Part shown: piece by piece, positions 1 to 7,200 of the stretch
Position numbering within the stretch: position 1 is the first letter of the stretch
Layout of the letters: each line of letters begins with the position of its first letter
Origin: an uncultured Oscillospiraceae bacterium
Lineage (GTDB): Bacteria; Bacillota; Clostridia; Oscillospirales; Acutalibacteraceae
Direction: 5' to 3'
DNA: 20,318 nt
Assembly: GCA_900542375.1 (NCBI GenBank)
Contig: UQNI01000036.1
Location: forward strand, 1-20,318
The notes under the pieces: generated by a model
Databases searched by the model: none
What the model was told of the DNA's origin: nothing
What the model saw: the letters and a program-made list of their open reading frames with translations, nothing else
Position numbers and translations under genes: made by a program

Positions 1-198
1 GACGAAAAAGTCAGTTCCGAAAGGAGAGGAACCGCAGACTATTTGCAAATAGTCTCCGCTGCCACGACTTTGCTTTAAAAAGGGAATATGATTTTCCTCC
101 AGAATACCTTCTATCAAACCTATTGTGATATTATCGGTTACGGTAGTCAGAAAAGCTGCTTCAGGCATAGGAGAAACAGGTTCTTTGTCACGAAACAT
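1..198 (-). CDS. DUF2007-like small protein (3' end outside window)
   Basis: The reading frame starts at an ATG (complement of 196-198), stays open to the window edge for 66 codons, and has a GGAGGG ribosome binding site at 210-215. The protein begins MFRDKEPVSPMPEAAFLTTV and continues with a segment in which an isoleucine/leucine-rich stretch (IGLIEGILEENHIPFL) precedes a short strand and a glycine-rich turn. This layout resembles the short DUF2007 'putative signal transducing' fold, where a helix after a first strand selects the gene product by position ('who is changed, how early'). That family call is by eye and no catalytic residues are visible. It lies 29 bases downstream of udg on the same strand and is probably cotranscribed with it. 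The C-terminus is missing, so length and function cannot be judged. Confidence 0.6.
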   Translation of the reverse strand, partial: MFRDKEPVSPMPEAAFLTTVTDNITIGLIEGILEENHIPFLKQSRGSGDYLQIVCGSSPFGTDFFV

Positions 199-227
199 GA
201 TGATTTCTTCCCTCCATCAAGAAACGT

Positions 228-797
228 TTAAGCTTCTTGATTTAATTCATCGATTTTTGCGCGCAGTTTTAAAAAGTCCTCAAAAGCTGCCGGTTTATTG
301 CTTGGATTTCGTAGTAATGCGGCAGGATGCAGAGTGGCCATCATAAGCACTCCGTTTTTTTCAAAAAATATACCGTGTTCTTTTGTGATTTTCATATCGG
401 GTTTGATTAATTTCATGGCTGCAATACGTCCAAGACATACAATAATTTTCGGACGCATAATCATCACTTGATTTCTCAGCCAGTCAATACATGCTTCTTG
501 CTCTTCGAGAAGTGGGTCACGATTTTTTGGAGGTCGGCATTTTACAATATTTGCAATATAAATATTTTTATTTCTGTCTAAATCAATTGCAGCAAGCATT
601 TTATCCAAAAGCTGTCCGCTTCTGCCAACAAAGGGGAGGCCTTCCAAATCCTCATTTTCTCCGGGACCTTCTCCGATAAATAAAATATCTGATTGCGGGT
701 TTCCCATTCCAAATACGACGTGTGTTCGGGTTTGGCAAAGCTCACATTTTTCACATGCTTTGCACGCGGTTTCCAGTTCTGTCCAGTTTGTATACAT
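228..797 (-). CDS. udg: Family 4 uracil-DNA glycosylase (4Fe-4S)
   Basis: The 189-residue protein removes uracil from DNA to start base excision repair. It shows the family 4 hallmarks: an N-terminal cysteine cluster (C12, C15, C18, C21, matching the CxxC pair), the catalytic loop GEGPGENED, a PFVGRSGQLL segment, KCRPPKNRDP with a third cluster cysteine, a fourth cysteine in EEQEACIDWL, and the C-terminal HPAALLRN motif that corresponds to the HPS loop. The frame is open further upstream to 863. I chose the ATG at 797 because family members start close to the cysteine cluster and because a strong promoter at 840-868 puts the transcript start near 833. A weak AAAGG ribosome site lies about ten bases upstream. 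Length is normal for the family. The gene diverges from pduL. Confidence 0.93.
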   Translation of the reverse strand: MYTNWTELETACKACEKCELCQTRTHVVFGMGNPQSDILFIGEGPGENEDLEGLPFVGRSGQLLDKMLAAIDLDRNKNIYIANIVKCRPPKNRDPLLEEQEACIDWLRNQVMIMRPKIIVCLGRIAAMKLIKPDMKITKEHGIFFEKNGVLMMATLHPAALLRNPSNKPAAFEDFLKLRAKIDELNQEA

Positions 798-835
798 ACA
801 TGCAGCCTTTCTTTCTGTGTTTACCTTCAAATTTT

Positions 836-983
836 TTATATTATAGCATAGAAAAAATTGCAAAGCAATTTTTAACTTTGGAGCGCTAAAACGTTCTGGT
901 TAACAATCAAAATCTTGAACATGGAAAGAGGTCTCTTTTCATATTAGATTTATTGTTTGTTGTAAGGTTGTGATAGCATAGAA
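836..983 (-). repeat. Copy U of a dispersed promoter-bearing intergenic repeat
   Basis: Read on the minus strand, this segment runs from TTCTATGCTATCACAACCTT through CCATGTTCAAGATTTTG, GATTGTTAACCAGAACGTTT and AAATTGCTTTGCAATTT to TATGCTATAATA. The same ordered blocks occur on the plus strand at 15277-15586 upstream of pyrE. The match is clear by eye over roughly 145 bases with small gaps, and includes an internal hairpin (AAAGAG/CTCTTT at 925-938 here, GAACAT/ATGTTC at 15325-15341 there). It is noncoding and ends in the udg promoter. I do not recognise it as a named element. Confidence 0.8.
840..868 (-). promoter_or_regulatory. Sigma-A promoter of udg
   Basis: On the minus strand there is TTGCTT (863-868), a 17-base spacer and a perfect TATAAT (840-845), which predicts a start near 833 and a leader of about 36 bases. 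The -35 box sits inside the palindrome AAATTGC-TTT-GCAATTT. The same arrangement is found at the pyrE promoter. Confidence 0.8.
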
Positions 984-991
984 ACATAGCT

Positions 992-1036
992 ATGAAATAT
1001 CTAACAAATATAAAGTCTATTTTTTAGATATTTCAT
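992..1036. repeat. Perfect 13-bp inverted repeat between divergent promoters
   Basis: ATGAAATATCTAA (992-1004) and TTAGATATTTCAT (1024-1036) are exact reverse complements separated by 19 bases. The repeat lies between the end of repeat copy U and the pduL promoter, upstream of both transcripts, so it is not a terminator for either flanking gene. It could be an operator or the edge of the repeat element. Confidence 0.75.
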
Positions 1037-1050
1037 CTAGTATGTAAGTA

Positions 1051-1079
1051 TTGCAATCTAAAGTAGAATCGGGTAAAAT
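1051..1079 (+). promoter_or_regulatory. Sigma-A promoter of pduL
   Basis: TTGCAA (1051-1056), a 17-base spacer and TAAAAT (1074-1079) predict a start near 1086, about 38 bases before the TTG start codon. Confidence 0.6.
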
Positions 1080-1123
1080 AACGTTATCGAAAATAATGTA
1101 TGATAATAGGGAGTGTGTTTCAT

Positions 1124-1693
1124 TTGAAAATTCTTGTAGAAACATCAGCACGTCATGTACATATCAGTAAAGAGCATTTGGCAATTTTATTTGGCGCGGA
1201 TGCAGAATTGACTGTGAAAAAAGAGTTATCTCAACCGGGTCAGTTTGCTTGCAATGAACGTGTAACAATCGTAGGACCAAAAGGAGAAATGGCAAACGTT
1301 TCTATTTTAGGACCAACACGTCCGGAAACCCAAGTGGAATTATCACGTACAGATGCAAGAAAAGTTGGTATTGACGCACCAATTCGTGAATCCGGCCAAT
1401 TGGAAGGTACTCCCGGATGTAAATTAATTGGTCCAAAAGGAGAAGTAGAGCTGACTAAAGGTGTGATTGTGGCAAAACGTCATGCACATATTCCACCTGA
1501 TGTAGCGGAACAATGGGGTATAAAAGACCAACAAATTGTTTCTCTAAAAGTAGGGGACAACGAACGTTCTTTGATTTTTGGAGACGTAGTTGCACGTGTA
1601 AGTGCAAGCGCAGGCTTGGCTGTACATATTGACACAGACGAAGCAAACGCAGCAGGATTAAATGGCGCAGTAGAGGGAGAAATTATTTTATAA
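1124..1693 (+). CDS. pduL: PduL-type phosphate acyltransferase (phosphotransacetylase)
   Basis: PduL interconverts acyl-CoA plus phosphate and acyl-phosphate plus CoA, feeding acetate or propionate kinase. The 189-residue product shows the family pattern: KILVETSARHVHIS at the N-terminus with H11 and H13, KKELSQPGQFACNERV, ILGPTRPETQVELS, GPKGEVEL, VAKRHAHI with H120 and H122 (the histidines expected to bind zinc), and HIDTDEANAAG near the end. An upstream in-frame ATG exists at 1100. I prefer TTG at 1124 because AGGGAGTG at 1107-1114 sits nine bases before it and homologues start with MK(I/V)LVETSARH. There is no N-terminal encapsulation peptide and no microcompartment shell gene nearby, so this is probably the free cytosolic enzyme used in fermentative acetate production. 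Its own terminator follows. Confidence 0.92.
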   Translation: MKILVETSARHVHISKEHLAILFGADAELTVKKELSQPGQFACNERVTIVGPKGEMANVSILGPTRPETQVELSRTDARKVGIDAPIRESGQLEGTPGCKLIGPKGEVELTKGVIVAKRHAHIPPDVAEQWGIKDQQIVSLKVGDNERSLIFGDVVARVSASAGLAVHIDTDEANAAGLNGAVEGEIIL

Positions 1694-1718
1694 TTACTTG
1701 CTGAGTGGAAGTGTATGG

Positions 1719-1762
1719 AAAAGATTCTGATACCGTAATAAGGAACATCGGAATCTTTTTCT
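1719..1762 (+). terminator. Rho-independent terminator of pduL
   Basis: AAAAGATTCTGAT (1719-1731) pairs with ATCGGAATCTTTTT (1747-1760) with one G-U pair in RNA, and the T-run follows directly. Confidence 0.8.
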
Positions 1763-1814
1763 ATGTCAATTTTAATATTGAAAGGTTTGGCATGGTTTTT
1801 TCGTAGATTTCCTA

Positions 1815-1843
1815 TTGCCTTTTTGCAATTTATACGTTATAAT
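1815..1843 (+). promoter_or_regulatory. Sigma-A promoter of the SRP RNA
   Basis: TTGCCT (1815-1820), a 17-base spacer and a perfect TATAAT (1838-1843) place the start near 1850, about 20 bases upstream of the first SRP RNA helix. Processing of the 5' end is therefore likely. Confidence 0.8.
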
Positions 1844-1870
1844 ATAGCAGTTAGCTTATTTATTTTTTAA

Positions 1871-2042
1871 AAGCAAGGCAGAAATGCGTGCAATAGGATA
1901 TGCGGGCGAGCGGGCTCTGCGCGATAGAGCATCGTGAACCATGTCAGGCGGGGAACCGAGCAGCATTAAGCGAAGGTCTCTGTGCGATGCAGGTGGTCTG
2001 TTCGTTCGCATATCCTAGTGCATAGTTTTTCGCCTTGCTTTT
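1871..2042 (+). ncRNA. ffs: Signal recognition particle RNA (4.5S/scRNA)
   Basis: The RNA scaffold of the signal recognition particle binds Ffh and directs nascent membrane proteins to FtsY and SecYEG. The helix 8 core is plain: GTCAGG at 1943-1948, the apical CGG-GGAA-CCG tetraloop stem, and GAGCAGC on the return strand. Distal helices also close: TAGGATATGCG (1894-1904) pairs with CGCATATCCTA (2007-2017), and GCAAGGC (1873-1879) with GCCTTGC (2032-2038), followed by a T-rich end. At about 170 nucleotides it is longer than the minimal roughly 100-nt form and shorter than the roughly 270-nt Bacillus form. Its place just before dnaX matches scr-dnaX in Bacillus. Ends are estimated from pairing only. 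Confidence 0.93.
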
Positions 2043-2080
2043 ATATTTTTTCAGGCGTTTTTAGAAAAGGTGGTGTTCGT

Positions 2081-3973
2081 TTGTACCGCGTTTTATATCG
2101 AAAATGGCGTCCTAAAACATTTGAAGATGTTACGGGACAACCTCAGGTAACCCAAACATTAAAACAAGAATTGGTTGCAGGGAGAATTGCACATGCTTAT
2201 TTGTTTACCGGTTCTCGCGGTACAGGCAAAACAACGTGTGCGAAAATATTGGCTAAAGCCATCAACTGTTTGAATCCGATAGACGGTGAGCCTTGCGGTA
2301 CATGCGAAATTTGTCGCGGTATTGATGAAGGCTCTGTTACAGATGTGGTGGAAATAGATGCTGCCAGCAACAACGGTGTTGATAATATTCGTATGCTGCG
2401 GGAAGAAGCGGGTTTTACACCTGCAATGGCAAAGTATCGTGTATATATCATCGACGAAGTACACATGCTTTCCATAGGCGCTTTTAATGCACTTTTGAAG
2501 ACTCTGGAAGAGCCTCCCGCACATGTTGTGTTTATTTTGGCAACGACAGAAGTGCACAAAATGCCGGCAACGATTTTATCACGTTGTCAAAGATTTGAAT
2601 TCAAACGGATTTCTCCTGATGACAGTGCTCAGCGGCTGTGCTACATTGCAAGAGAAGAAGGAGCTGATTTGGATGACGAGGCAGCGCTTTTAATTGCACG
2701 GTTAGCCGACGGCGCTTTGAGAGATGCCCTTTCTATTTTAGACCAATGTATTGGCGTAAGCAATCATGTTACAACAGAGGTTGTTTGCAGTACAGTGGGA
2801 ATTGTAGGAAGAGAGCATCTGTATCAGCTGGTAGACGCAGCTGCATCGCAAAATTCGGCAAAGGCTTTGGAATTGATTGACCAATTGTATCGTGGCTCCA
2901 AAGATATGGCGCGTTTATGTGAAGAGTTGTCTGTTTATTTCAGAAATATGATGCTAATTAAAACCATGAAAGATGCAAGAGCGTTCATTCCTGTATCGGA
3001 AGAGGAGTTTCAGTCTTTGACAAAACAGGCCCTTTCACTGTCGCTGACCGCCATCTTGCACGGATTGGATACTATCCAGGATGCTTTGGAAAAAATATAC
3101 CGCGGCGCAAACGCAAGAATTACATTTGAAATGACCATGATTCAGCTTTGTACGCCGCAATTGGATACCAGTGCAGAGGCATTGCTCAGAAGAATTAATG
3201 CTTTGGAACGCAAAGCAATTGCTCCAACCGCAGCTTCCTCTGTATCGGCGGAAAACGATGGTGTTGCAGCACAGCAAGTAACCGCTCCTGCGGTAAGCAG
3301 TGATGTTGCGATACAGCAAGCAGCGGCTTCTGCGGCAAGCAGTAATGTTACGGCACAGCAAGTAACTGTTCCTGAGGTAAGCAATGATGTTGCGGTACAG
3401 CAAGTCACGACGTCTTTGGAGACAGCAAGCAGCAGCTCTCAGGAACCAATATCCAAAGTTCCATCGGAAGCAGTTGTTCCAAACACTTTGAAAACAGATG
3501 GTATTTCTTCAAGTTCGATTACAAATGTTGAGGAATTGCCTGCGAACATGCAAACAACAGCGGCAAAGCGAATTACCATTTCTCAGGAATCTGCTCAGCA
3601 GGTATCGGAAGAGACGGTTGTGACACATCCCAAAGTTGGCGGTTCTGCGCATGTATTGGAAGAATGGCCCGAAATTCTACAGATTTTAGGTGGATATTCC
3701 AAAGCAATAGCCACCGCATTTACAGGTACCAATGCATTTGTAAGCGGAGATTATGTTTTGATAGATGCACCGTCCGATTCTATGGCTTTTGAATTATTGC
3801 GGAAATCATCTCAAAGGGAACAAATGAGAGAGGCAATACGACAGGCTACAGGTAAAGTGTACAAGTTAGGACCGTACAGAAAAAAAGAGGATACTCATAC
3901 AGTAAATTCAGACCCGTTAAAGCAGCTTGCAGAACAAGCAGAGCAAGCGGGAATTGATGTTCAAATAAAATAG
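2081..3973 (+). CDS. dnaX: DNA polymerase III subunits gamma and tau
   Basis: The 630-residue clamp-loader ATPase loads the beta clamp and couples polymerase to helicase. It starts at TTG 2081, giving the typical YRVLYRKWRPKTFEDVTGQ N-terminus, with an AAGGTGGTG ribosome site at 2067-2075. The frame is open upstream into the SRP RNA, but that part is not coding. Visible motifs are Walker A GSRGTGKT (44-51), the zinc cysteines C63, C72, C75 and C78, Walker B DEVH (125-128) and the SRC motif (167-169). Domain III follows to about residue 380, then a low-complexity Ala/Ser/Val/Gln linker with 14-residue repeats (about 395-450), and a C-terminal tau-like domain from about 545. I see no A-AAA-AAG slippery site of the E. 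coli type, so production of a shorter gamma form is not supported. Confidence 0.96.
   Translation: MYRVLYRKWRPKTFEDVTGQPQVTQTLKQELVAGRIAHAYLFTGSRGTGKTTCAKILAKAINCLNPIDGEPCGTCEICRGIDEGSVTDVVEIDAASNNGVDNIRMLREEAGFTPAMAKYRVYIIDEVHMLSIGAFNALLKTLEEPPAHVVFILATTEVHKMPATILSRCQRFEFKRISPDDSAQRLCYIAREEGADLDDEAALLIARLADGALRDALSILDQCIGVSNHVTTEVVCSTVGIVGREHLYQLVDAAASQNSAKALELIDQLYRGSKDMARLCEELSVYFRNMMLIKTMKDARAFIPVSEEEFQSLTKQALSLSLTAILHGLDTIQDALEKIYRGANARITFEMTMIQLCTPQLDTSAEALLRRINALERKAIAPTAASSVSAENDGVAAQQVTAPAVSSDVAIQQAAASAASSNVTAQQVTVPEVSNDVAVQQVTTSLETASSSSQEPISKVPSEAVVPNTLKTDGISSSSITNVEELPANMQTTAAKRITISQESAQQVSEETVVTHPKVGGSAHVLEEWPEILQILGGYSKAIATAFTGTNAFVSGDYVLIDAPSDSMAFELLRKSSQREQMREAIRQATGKVYKLGPYRKKEDTHTVNSDPLKQLAEQAEQAGIDVQIK
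3263..3430 (+). repeat. 42-bp tandem repeat inside dnaX
   Basis: Four degenerate 42-base units encode VAAQQVTAPAVSSD, VAIQQAAASAASSN, VTAQQVTVPEVSND and VAVQQVTTSLETAS in the flexible linker between the clamp-loader core and the C-terminal domain. The units share ACAGCAAG and GTAAGCAGT-like DNA blocks, so the duplication is visible at DNA level and not only in composition. Confidence 0.85.
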
Positions 3974-3999
3974 AATGAAACAATTTGGAGGAATATAAC

Positions 4000-4350
4000 A
4001 TGAAAGCAAGATTACCACAAGGATTCAGCAATGGCGGAGGCACAAATTTACAGCAATTGGCACGCCAAGCGCAAAAACTGCAGGAAGAAATGGATGCGGC
4101 AAACTCTGAATTGGAACAGAAAGAATATTCTGCAACCGTTGGTGGCAACGCAGTGACAGCAGTGGTAACAGGTAAAATGGAAGTGAAATCTCTTGACATT
4201 AAGCCTGAGGTTGTAGACCCTGAAGATATTGATATGTTGTCTGAATTGGTAATTGCAGCGGTAAATGAAGCAATTCGAGCTGCTTCAACAGAAAAAGCAG
4301 AGACTATGGAAAGATTATCCGGTGGTTTAAATATGCCGGGTATGTTCTAA
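4000..4350 (+). CDS. ybaB: YbaB/EbfC family nucleoid-associated protein
   Basis: This 116-residue protein belongs to the small DNA-binding YbaB/EbfC family encoded between dnaX and recR in most bacteria. Family features are the N-terminal helix rich in Gln, Glu and Lys (LQQLARQAQKLQEEMDAA), the strand segment YSATVGGNAVTAVVTGKMEV, the LDIKPEVVDPEDIDMLSELV motif, and the C-terminal helix with a glycine/methionine-rich tail (SGGLNMPGMF). ATG 4000 is chosen because GGAGGA at 3987-3991 is its ribosome site; the upstream TTG at 3985 overlaps that site. Twenty-six bases separate it from dnaX and three from recR, so the three genes form one operon. Confidence 0.92.
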   Translation: MKARLPQGFSNGGGTNLQQLARQAQKLQEEMDAANSELEQKEYSATVGGNAVTAVVTGKMEVKSLDIKPEVVDPEDIDMLSELVIAAVNEAIRAASTEKAETMERLSGGLNMPGMF

Positions 4351-4353
4351 TCT

Positions 4354-4956
4354 ATGGCATCTTATCATGTCGCTCCTCTGGCTCGATTGGTGGAGCAGTT
4401 TGAAAGTTTGCCGGGAATCGGTCATAAATCAGCCCAGCGTTTGGCTTATTATGTTTTGGGTATGCCGAAGGAAAAGGCAGAGCAATTTGCAAATACAGTA
4501 CTGGAGGCTCGAAATGCCATTCACTATTGTAACGTATGCTGTAATTTAACCGACCAAGAACTTTGTCCTGTATGCAGGAATGAGGAAAGAGACCGTTCTA
4601 TTATATGTGTGGTGGAAGACCCAAGAGATGTATTTGCTTTAGAAAGAACAAACGAGTTTCACGCCACATATCATGTGTTGCATGGCGCCATTTCTCCTTT
4701 GGCAGGAATTGGCCCTGACCAGCTGTGCATTAAAGAACTACTGGACAGAGTGAAAAATCCTGAAGTAAAAGAAGTAATTATGGCAACAAATCCGACTGTA
4801 GAAGGCGAAGCAACTGCCATGTATATTTCCCGTTTATTAAAGCCATTGGGAATCAAAGTAACACGTTTGGCATATGGAATTCCCGTAGGTGGAGATTTGG
4901 AATATGCGGATGAAGTTACATTATCACGTGCTTTAGAGGGCAGAAGCGAGTTATGA
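4354..4956 (+). CDS. recR: Recombination mediator protein RecR
   Basis: RecR works with RecF and RecO to load RecA on gapped single-stranded DNA. The 200-residue protein is full length. It has an N-terminal helix-hairpin-helix (LPGIGHKSAQRLAYYVL), a four-cysteine zinc finger (CNVC near residues 58-61 and CPVC near 70-73), a Toprim core (ICVVEDPRDVFALE) and the C-terminal segment VTRLAYGIPVGGDLEYADEVTLSRAL with the Walker B-like end. The ATG lies three bases after the ybaB stop and lacks a clear ribosome site of its own, which suggests translational coupling. A strong terminator follows immediately. Confidence 0.96.
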   Translation: MASYHVAPLARLVEQFESLPGIGHKSAQRLAYYVLGMPKEKAEQFANTVLEARNAIHYCNVCCNLTDQELCPVCRNEERDRSIICVVEDPRDVFALERTNEFHATYHVLHGAISPLAGIGPDQLCIKELLDRVKNPEVKEVIMATNPTVEGEATAMYISRLLKPLGIKVTRLAYGIPVGGDLEYADEVTLSRALEGRSEL

Positions 4957-4990
4957 AAAGACACCAACTGAAAGTCAGTTGGTGTCTTTT
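4956..4990. terminator. Bidirectional terminator between recR and the convergent gene
   Basis: AAAAGACACCAACTG (4956-4970) and CAGTTGGTGTCTTTT (4976-4990) form a perfect 15-bp stem with a five-base loop. The A-run and T-run on either side let it serve both strands. Confidence 0.92.
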
Positions 4991-4991
4991 A

Positions 4992-5621
4992 TTATTTATT
5001 ATGCTTTTTTTCTTTTAATTGTTCAAACTCGTGCTTCATCTTAGCGCGTCTTTCTTCTGCTTTCATTTTTCGCTCTTGAGATTTTTTCTCTCTCAACTCT
5101 TTTTTTGCTGTTTTTTCAAATTCTTCTTGCAGTACACGCGCTGTTTCAATTTCTTGTTCCAAAATAGCAGCGTCCCATCTGGTGATGGATACATCTTGGA
5201 ATGTGTTCAGCACATTGTCAAAATACATTGTGTTATCTTCTTGTACAAATGCAATCAACGCAGTGTCTCCATCACACAATATGCAAGATACTCGTTCTAT
5301 CATAGAATTATTTGTATCAATATCTCCTAAATCTATGGAGCTGCCAATTAAAGTACCGATGCCTCCGCCTAACAGAATACCCAAGGGGCCTCCCAGTATA
5401 CCGATTAAAGCACCTATCAGTCCTCCGTTTATGGTGTCATCACTGGTTTTCATTCCGGTATCAAACTCATCTTCCAGCTGTACATTGTTACCCATTTTTT
5501 TGACAATTGCCATTTGAGAAACCAAATAACCGGACAATTCTGTAGTTCCGTCTTTTATTCTTGAGAACGCTTGATAAGCTTCACTTTCTACCGGAAATAC
5601 AGCTACTACAACATTTTCCAT
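4992..5621 (-). CDS. Glycine-zipper membrane-associated protein with basic coiled-coil tail (DUF1269-like)
   Basis: The 209-residue protein begins MENVVVAVFPVESEAYQAFS, a ferredoxin-like opening seen in DUF1269-type proteins in which residues up to about 45 form a small alpha/beta module. A glycine-rich hydrophobic hairpin follows (about 65-95, GGLIGALIGILGGPLGILLG and onward), then a second alpha/beta stretch (about 106-150), then a long charged helix from about 152 to the end, very rich in Lys, Glu and Arg. The pattern suggests membrane association with a cytoplasmic coiled coil; function is unknown. The ATG has a GGGAGG ribosome site and a promoter at 5670-5697. It converges on recR. Confidence 0.8.
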   Translation of the reverse strand: MENVVVAVFPVESEAYQAFSRIKDGTTELSGYLVSQMAIVKKMGNNVQLEDEFDTGMKTSDDTINGGLIGALIGILGGPLGILLGGGIGTLIGSSIDLGDIDTNNSMIERVSCILCDGDTALIAFVQEDNTMYFDNVLNTFQDVSITRWDAAILEQEIETARVLQEEFEKTAKKELREKKSQERKMKAEERRAKMKHEFEQLKEKKHNK

Positions 5622-5669
5622 ATCCTGAAACCTCCCTATGATATATCCCTAGTTATTTCATATAAATTT

Positions 5670-5697
5670 AGTATACTCTCATATGCGATAAAGTCAA
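5670..5697 (-). promoter_or_regulatory. Promoter of the glycine-zipper protein gene
   Basis: On the minus strand TTGACT (5692-5697), a 16-base spacer and TATACT (5670-5675) lie about 50 bases before the start codon. Confidence 0.6.
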
Positions 5698-5728
5698 GAT
5701 ATACAATGTTACTATTTTATGAATATTT

Positions 5729-5779
5729 TATAAAGTAAAAAATGGGCATATTTCATAAAAATAAAACTTTTACTTTATA
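5729..5779. repeat. 12-bp AT-rich inverted repeat downstream of the CAP-domain gene
   Basis: TATAAAGTAAAA (5729-5740) and TTTTACTTTATA (5768-5779) are exact reverse complements separated by 27 bases. With only A/T-rich arms it is a poor terminator. It lies between the CAP-domain gene stop and the promoter of the next gene. Confidence 0.65.
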
Positions 5780-5809
5780 CAAGTTGCTTGCTATCTGACA
5801 AAGGGGAGG

Positions 5810-6550
5810 TTATCCAATAAAAATTTGTACCCAATAGCTTACGCCCTGATATTGTACAACACCTACGACCATTCCGGTGAATTGAGCACTCAATATATTG
5901 GCGCGATGTCCCGGTGAGTTCATCCAAGCATTCATGACTTCCTCTGCATTTTTTTGCCCGCTGGCAATATTTTCTCCAATTGCGTAGTAATTTACAGTTA
6001 CGGCCGTAAAGCAACTGGAACCGTCCGGGCGCGTATGGGAGAAAGTGGAGATGATTTCGTTGGCTCGAATATTTGCGGCGTCTTGTACATCGTTACGGTA
6101 CGTAAGTTCGGCAAGACCGTTTTCTTTTCTTCTTTGATTTACCAATTGAAATACCTGACTTCCCTCATTTGTAACGGTTATCGGTGGCGTTTCTTCCACA
6201 GGTGGTGTTTCTTCCACCGGTTCGTTGTATTGAGGAGGTGCGACGCTCTGTGTGTTGGATGGGGGAAGGATAGTATTTTCAGGTATGGACTCTTTTGCCG
6301 AAGATTCCGAAGATTCTATGATTTGTTGATGATTTTCAGGCGGGGTGCTCTCAGTGCTTGCTTCAGATTGATTGTTTTCCTCCGATGAACTTTCAGATTC
6401 CTCGCTTTCCGAAGAGACAATCTCTGATGAATTCAAGTCCAATACATCAGATGATATATGATCTTCATGGACAACGTTATTTTGAGAACAGCCTGTGAAT
6501 AAAAGTGAAATTAGACACAAAGCAAATAGGATTAACACATTTTGTTTCAT
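5810..6550 (-). CDS. CAP-domain (SCP/YkwD-like) lipoprotein
   Basis: The 246-residue protein has a lipoprotein signal peptide with lipobox LFTGC, lipidated at C21. An extracellular linker rich in Ser, Glu and Pro follows (about 25-125, including repeats of PPVEETPP). The C-terminal CAP domain runs from about residue 130 to the end. CAP signatures are visible: VFQLVNQRRKENGLAEL, the HTRPDG histidine motif, GENIASG, and WMNSPGHRANIL. Bacterial YkwD-like CAP lipoproteins are common in spore-formers, but their biochemical role is unsettled. The ATG is preceded by AAAGGAGTG. The protein is probably anchored on the outer face of the cytoplasmic membrane. No terminator with a good T-run was seen after it. 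Confidence 0.92.
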   Translation of the reverse strand: MKQNVLILFALCLISLLFTGCSQNNVVHEDHISSDVLDLNSSEIVSSESEESESSSEENNQSEASTESTPPENHQQIIESSESSAKESIPENTILPPSNTQSVAPPQYNEPVEETPPVEETPPITVTNEGSQVFQLVNQRRKENGLAELTYRNDVQDAANIRANEIISTFSHTRPDGSSCFTAVTVNYYAIGENIASGQKNAEEVMNAWMNSPGHRANILSAQFTGMVVGVVQYQGVSYWVQIFIG

Positions 6551-7200
6551 AAGACACTCCTTTATGATGGTATTTCCAAAAAATCAGTGATGTGAAAATG
6601 GTAACATATCATTATAAAAAATCAATATTTTTTGTATACCAATATAGCTTTCCCATAAAAATAAAATCAATTCTTTAAAACGATTTTGAAAGTATCTTCA
6701 GTTTTCTCTTCCGCAATTATAATAAAACTTTCTTAAAAAGGTGAGTATGATAATTGAATATATGTTGATTACCATAAAATTTTCCGATATAGCTTGGTAT
6801 ATCTTTGGTTATTTTCATTACTTCTGAGACAACTGTGATGTCAAATGATAACTGTAGGATAAAGTTATGAGAAACGTTGATAAAAAAGATATTGCTACAA
6901 ACGAGAGAACAGAACCATACACAAATAAAGAGTCCTGAGTATCGAGGTTCTCAATTAGAAGGATATCGTTATCTAGCGTTATTCATCTAATTTAGTGCTA
7001 AACGTGAATCCCTATACGAAAACAAATATAGAGACTAGACCAATGATAATTTTGGTGGAGCAACACAGACAAAAATATTTTACTTTGCAGGTAAATTTCC
7101 AATGACAATATGATTCTACTAACCGACTATGGTTCACAAATAAATTTGTTAAAAAGAATTCATGTATTCCATAAATTTTTTGTAATCATTCGTTAACCTA
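6551..7200. other. Gene-poor AT-rich region upstream of the CAP lipoprotein gene
   Basis: No convincing gene was found in these 650 bases. Both strands carry only short open frames: a 26-codon plus-strand frame at 6747-6827 with an AAAAAGGTGAG ribosome-site-like sequence, a 23-codon frame at 6867-6938, and a roughly 50-codon minus-strand frame without an ATG (about 6810-6980) encoding a hydrophobic stretch. TATAAT at 6718-6723 has no good -35 partner. The region may be decayed accessory DNA; I could not recognise any remnant. Confidence 0.5.

Larger units (their letters stand above)
798..1123. other. Divergent udg/pduL intergenic region
   Basis: This 326-base stretch holds repeat copy U with the udg promoter, a small palindrome CATAGCTATG at 985-994, an inverted repeat at 992-1036, and the pduL promoter at 1051-1079. 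No coding potential was seen. Confidence 0.7.

Noticed and set aside
798..863. Longer udg start at 863
   Set aside because: The extension is upstream of the predicted transcript start and gives residues not found in family 4 glycosylases.
1982..2080. Longer dnaX N-terminus
   Set aside because: It overlaps the SRP RNA; family members begin at YRVLYRKWRP.
3083..3100. A-rich run in dnaX as a programmed frameshift site for gamma
   Set aside because: The sequence GGAAAAAATATA lacks the A-AAA-AAG slippery heptamer in frame, and no short alternative end or stem-loop is evident.
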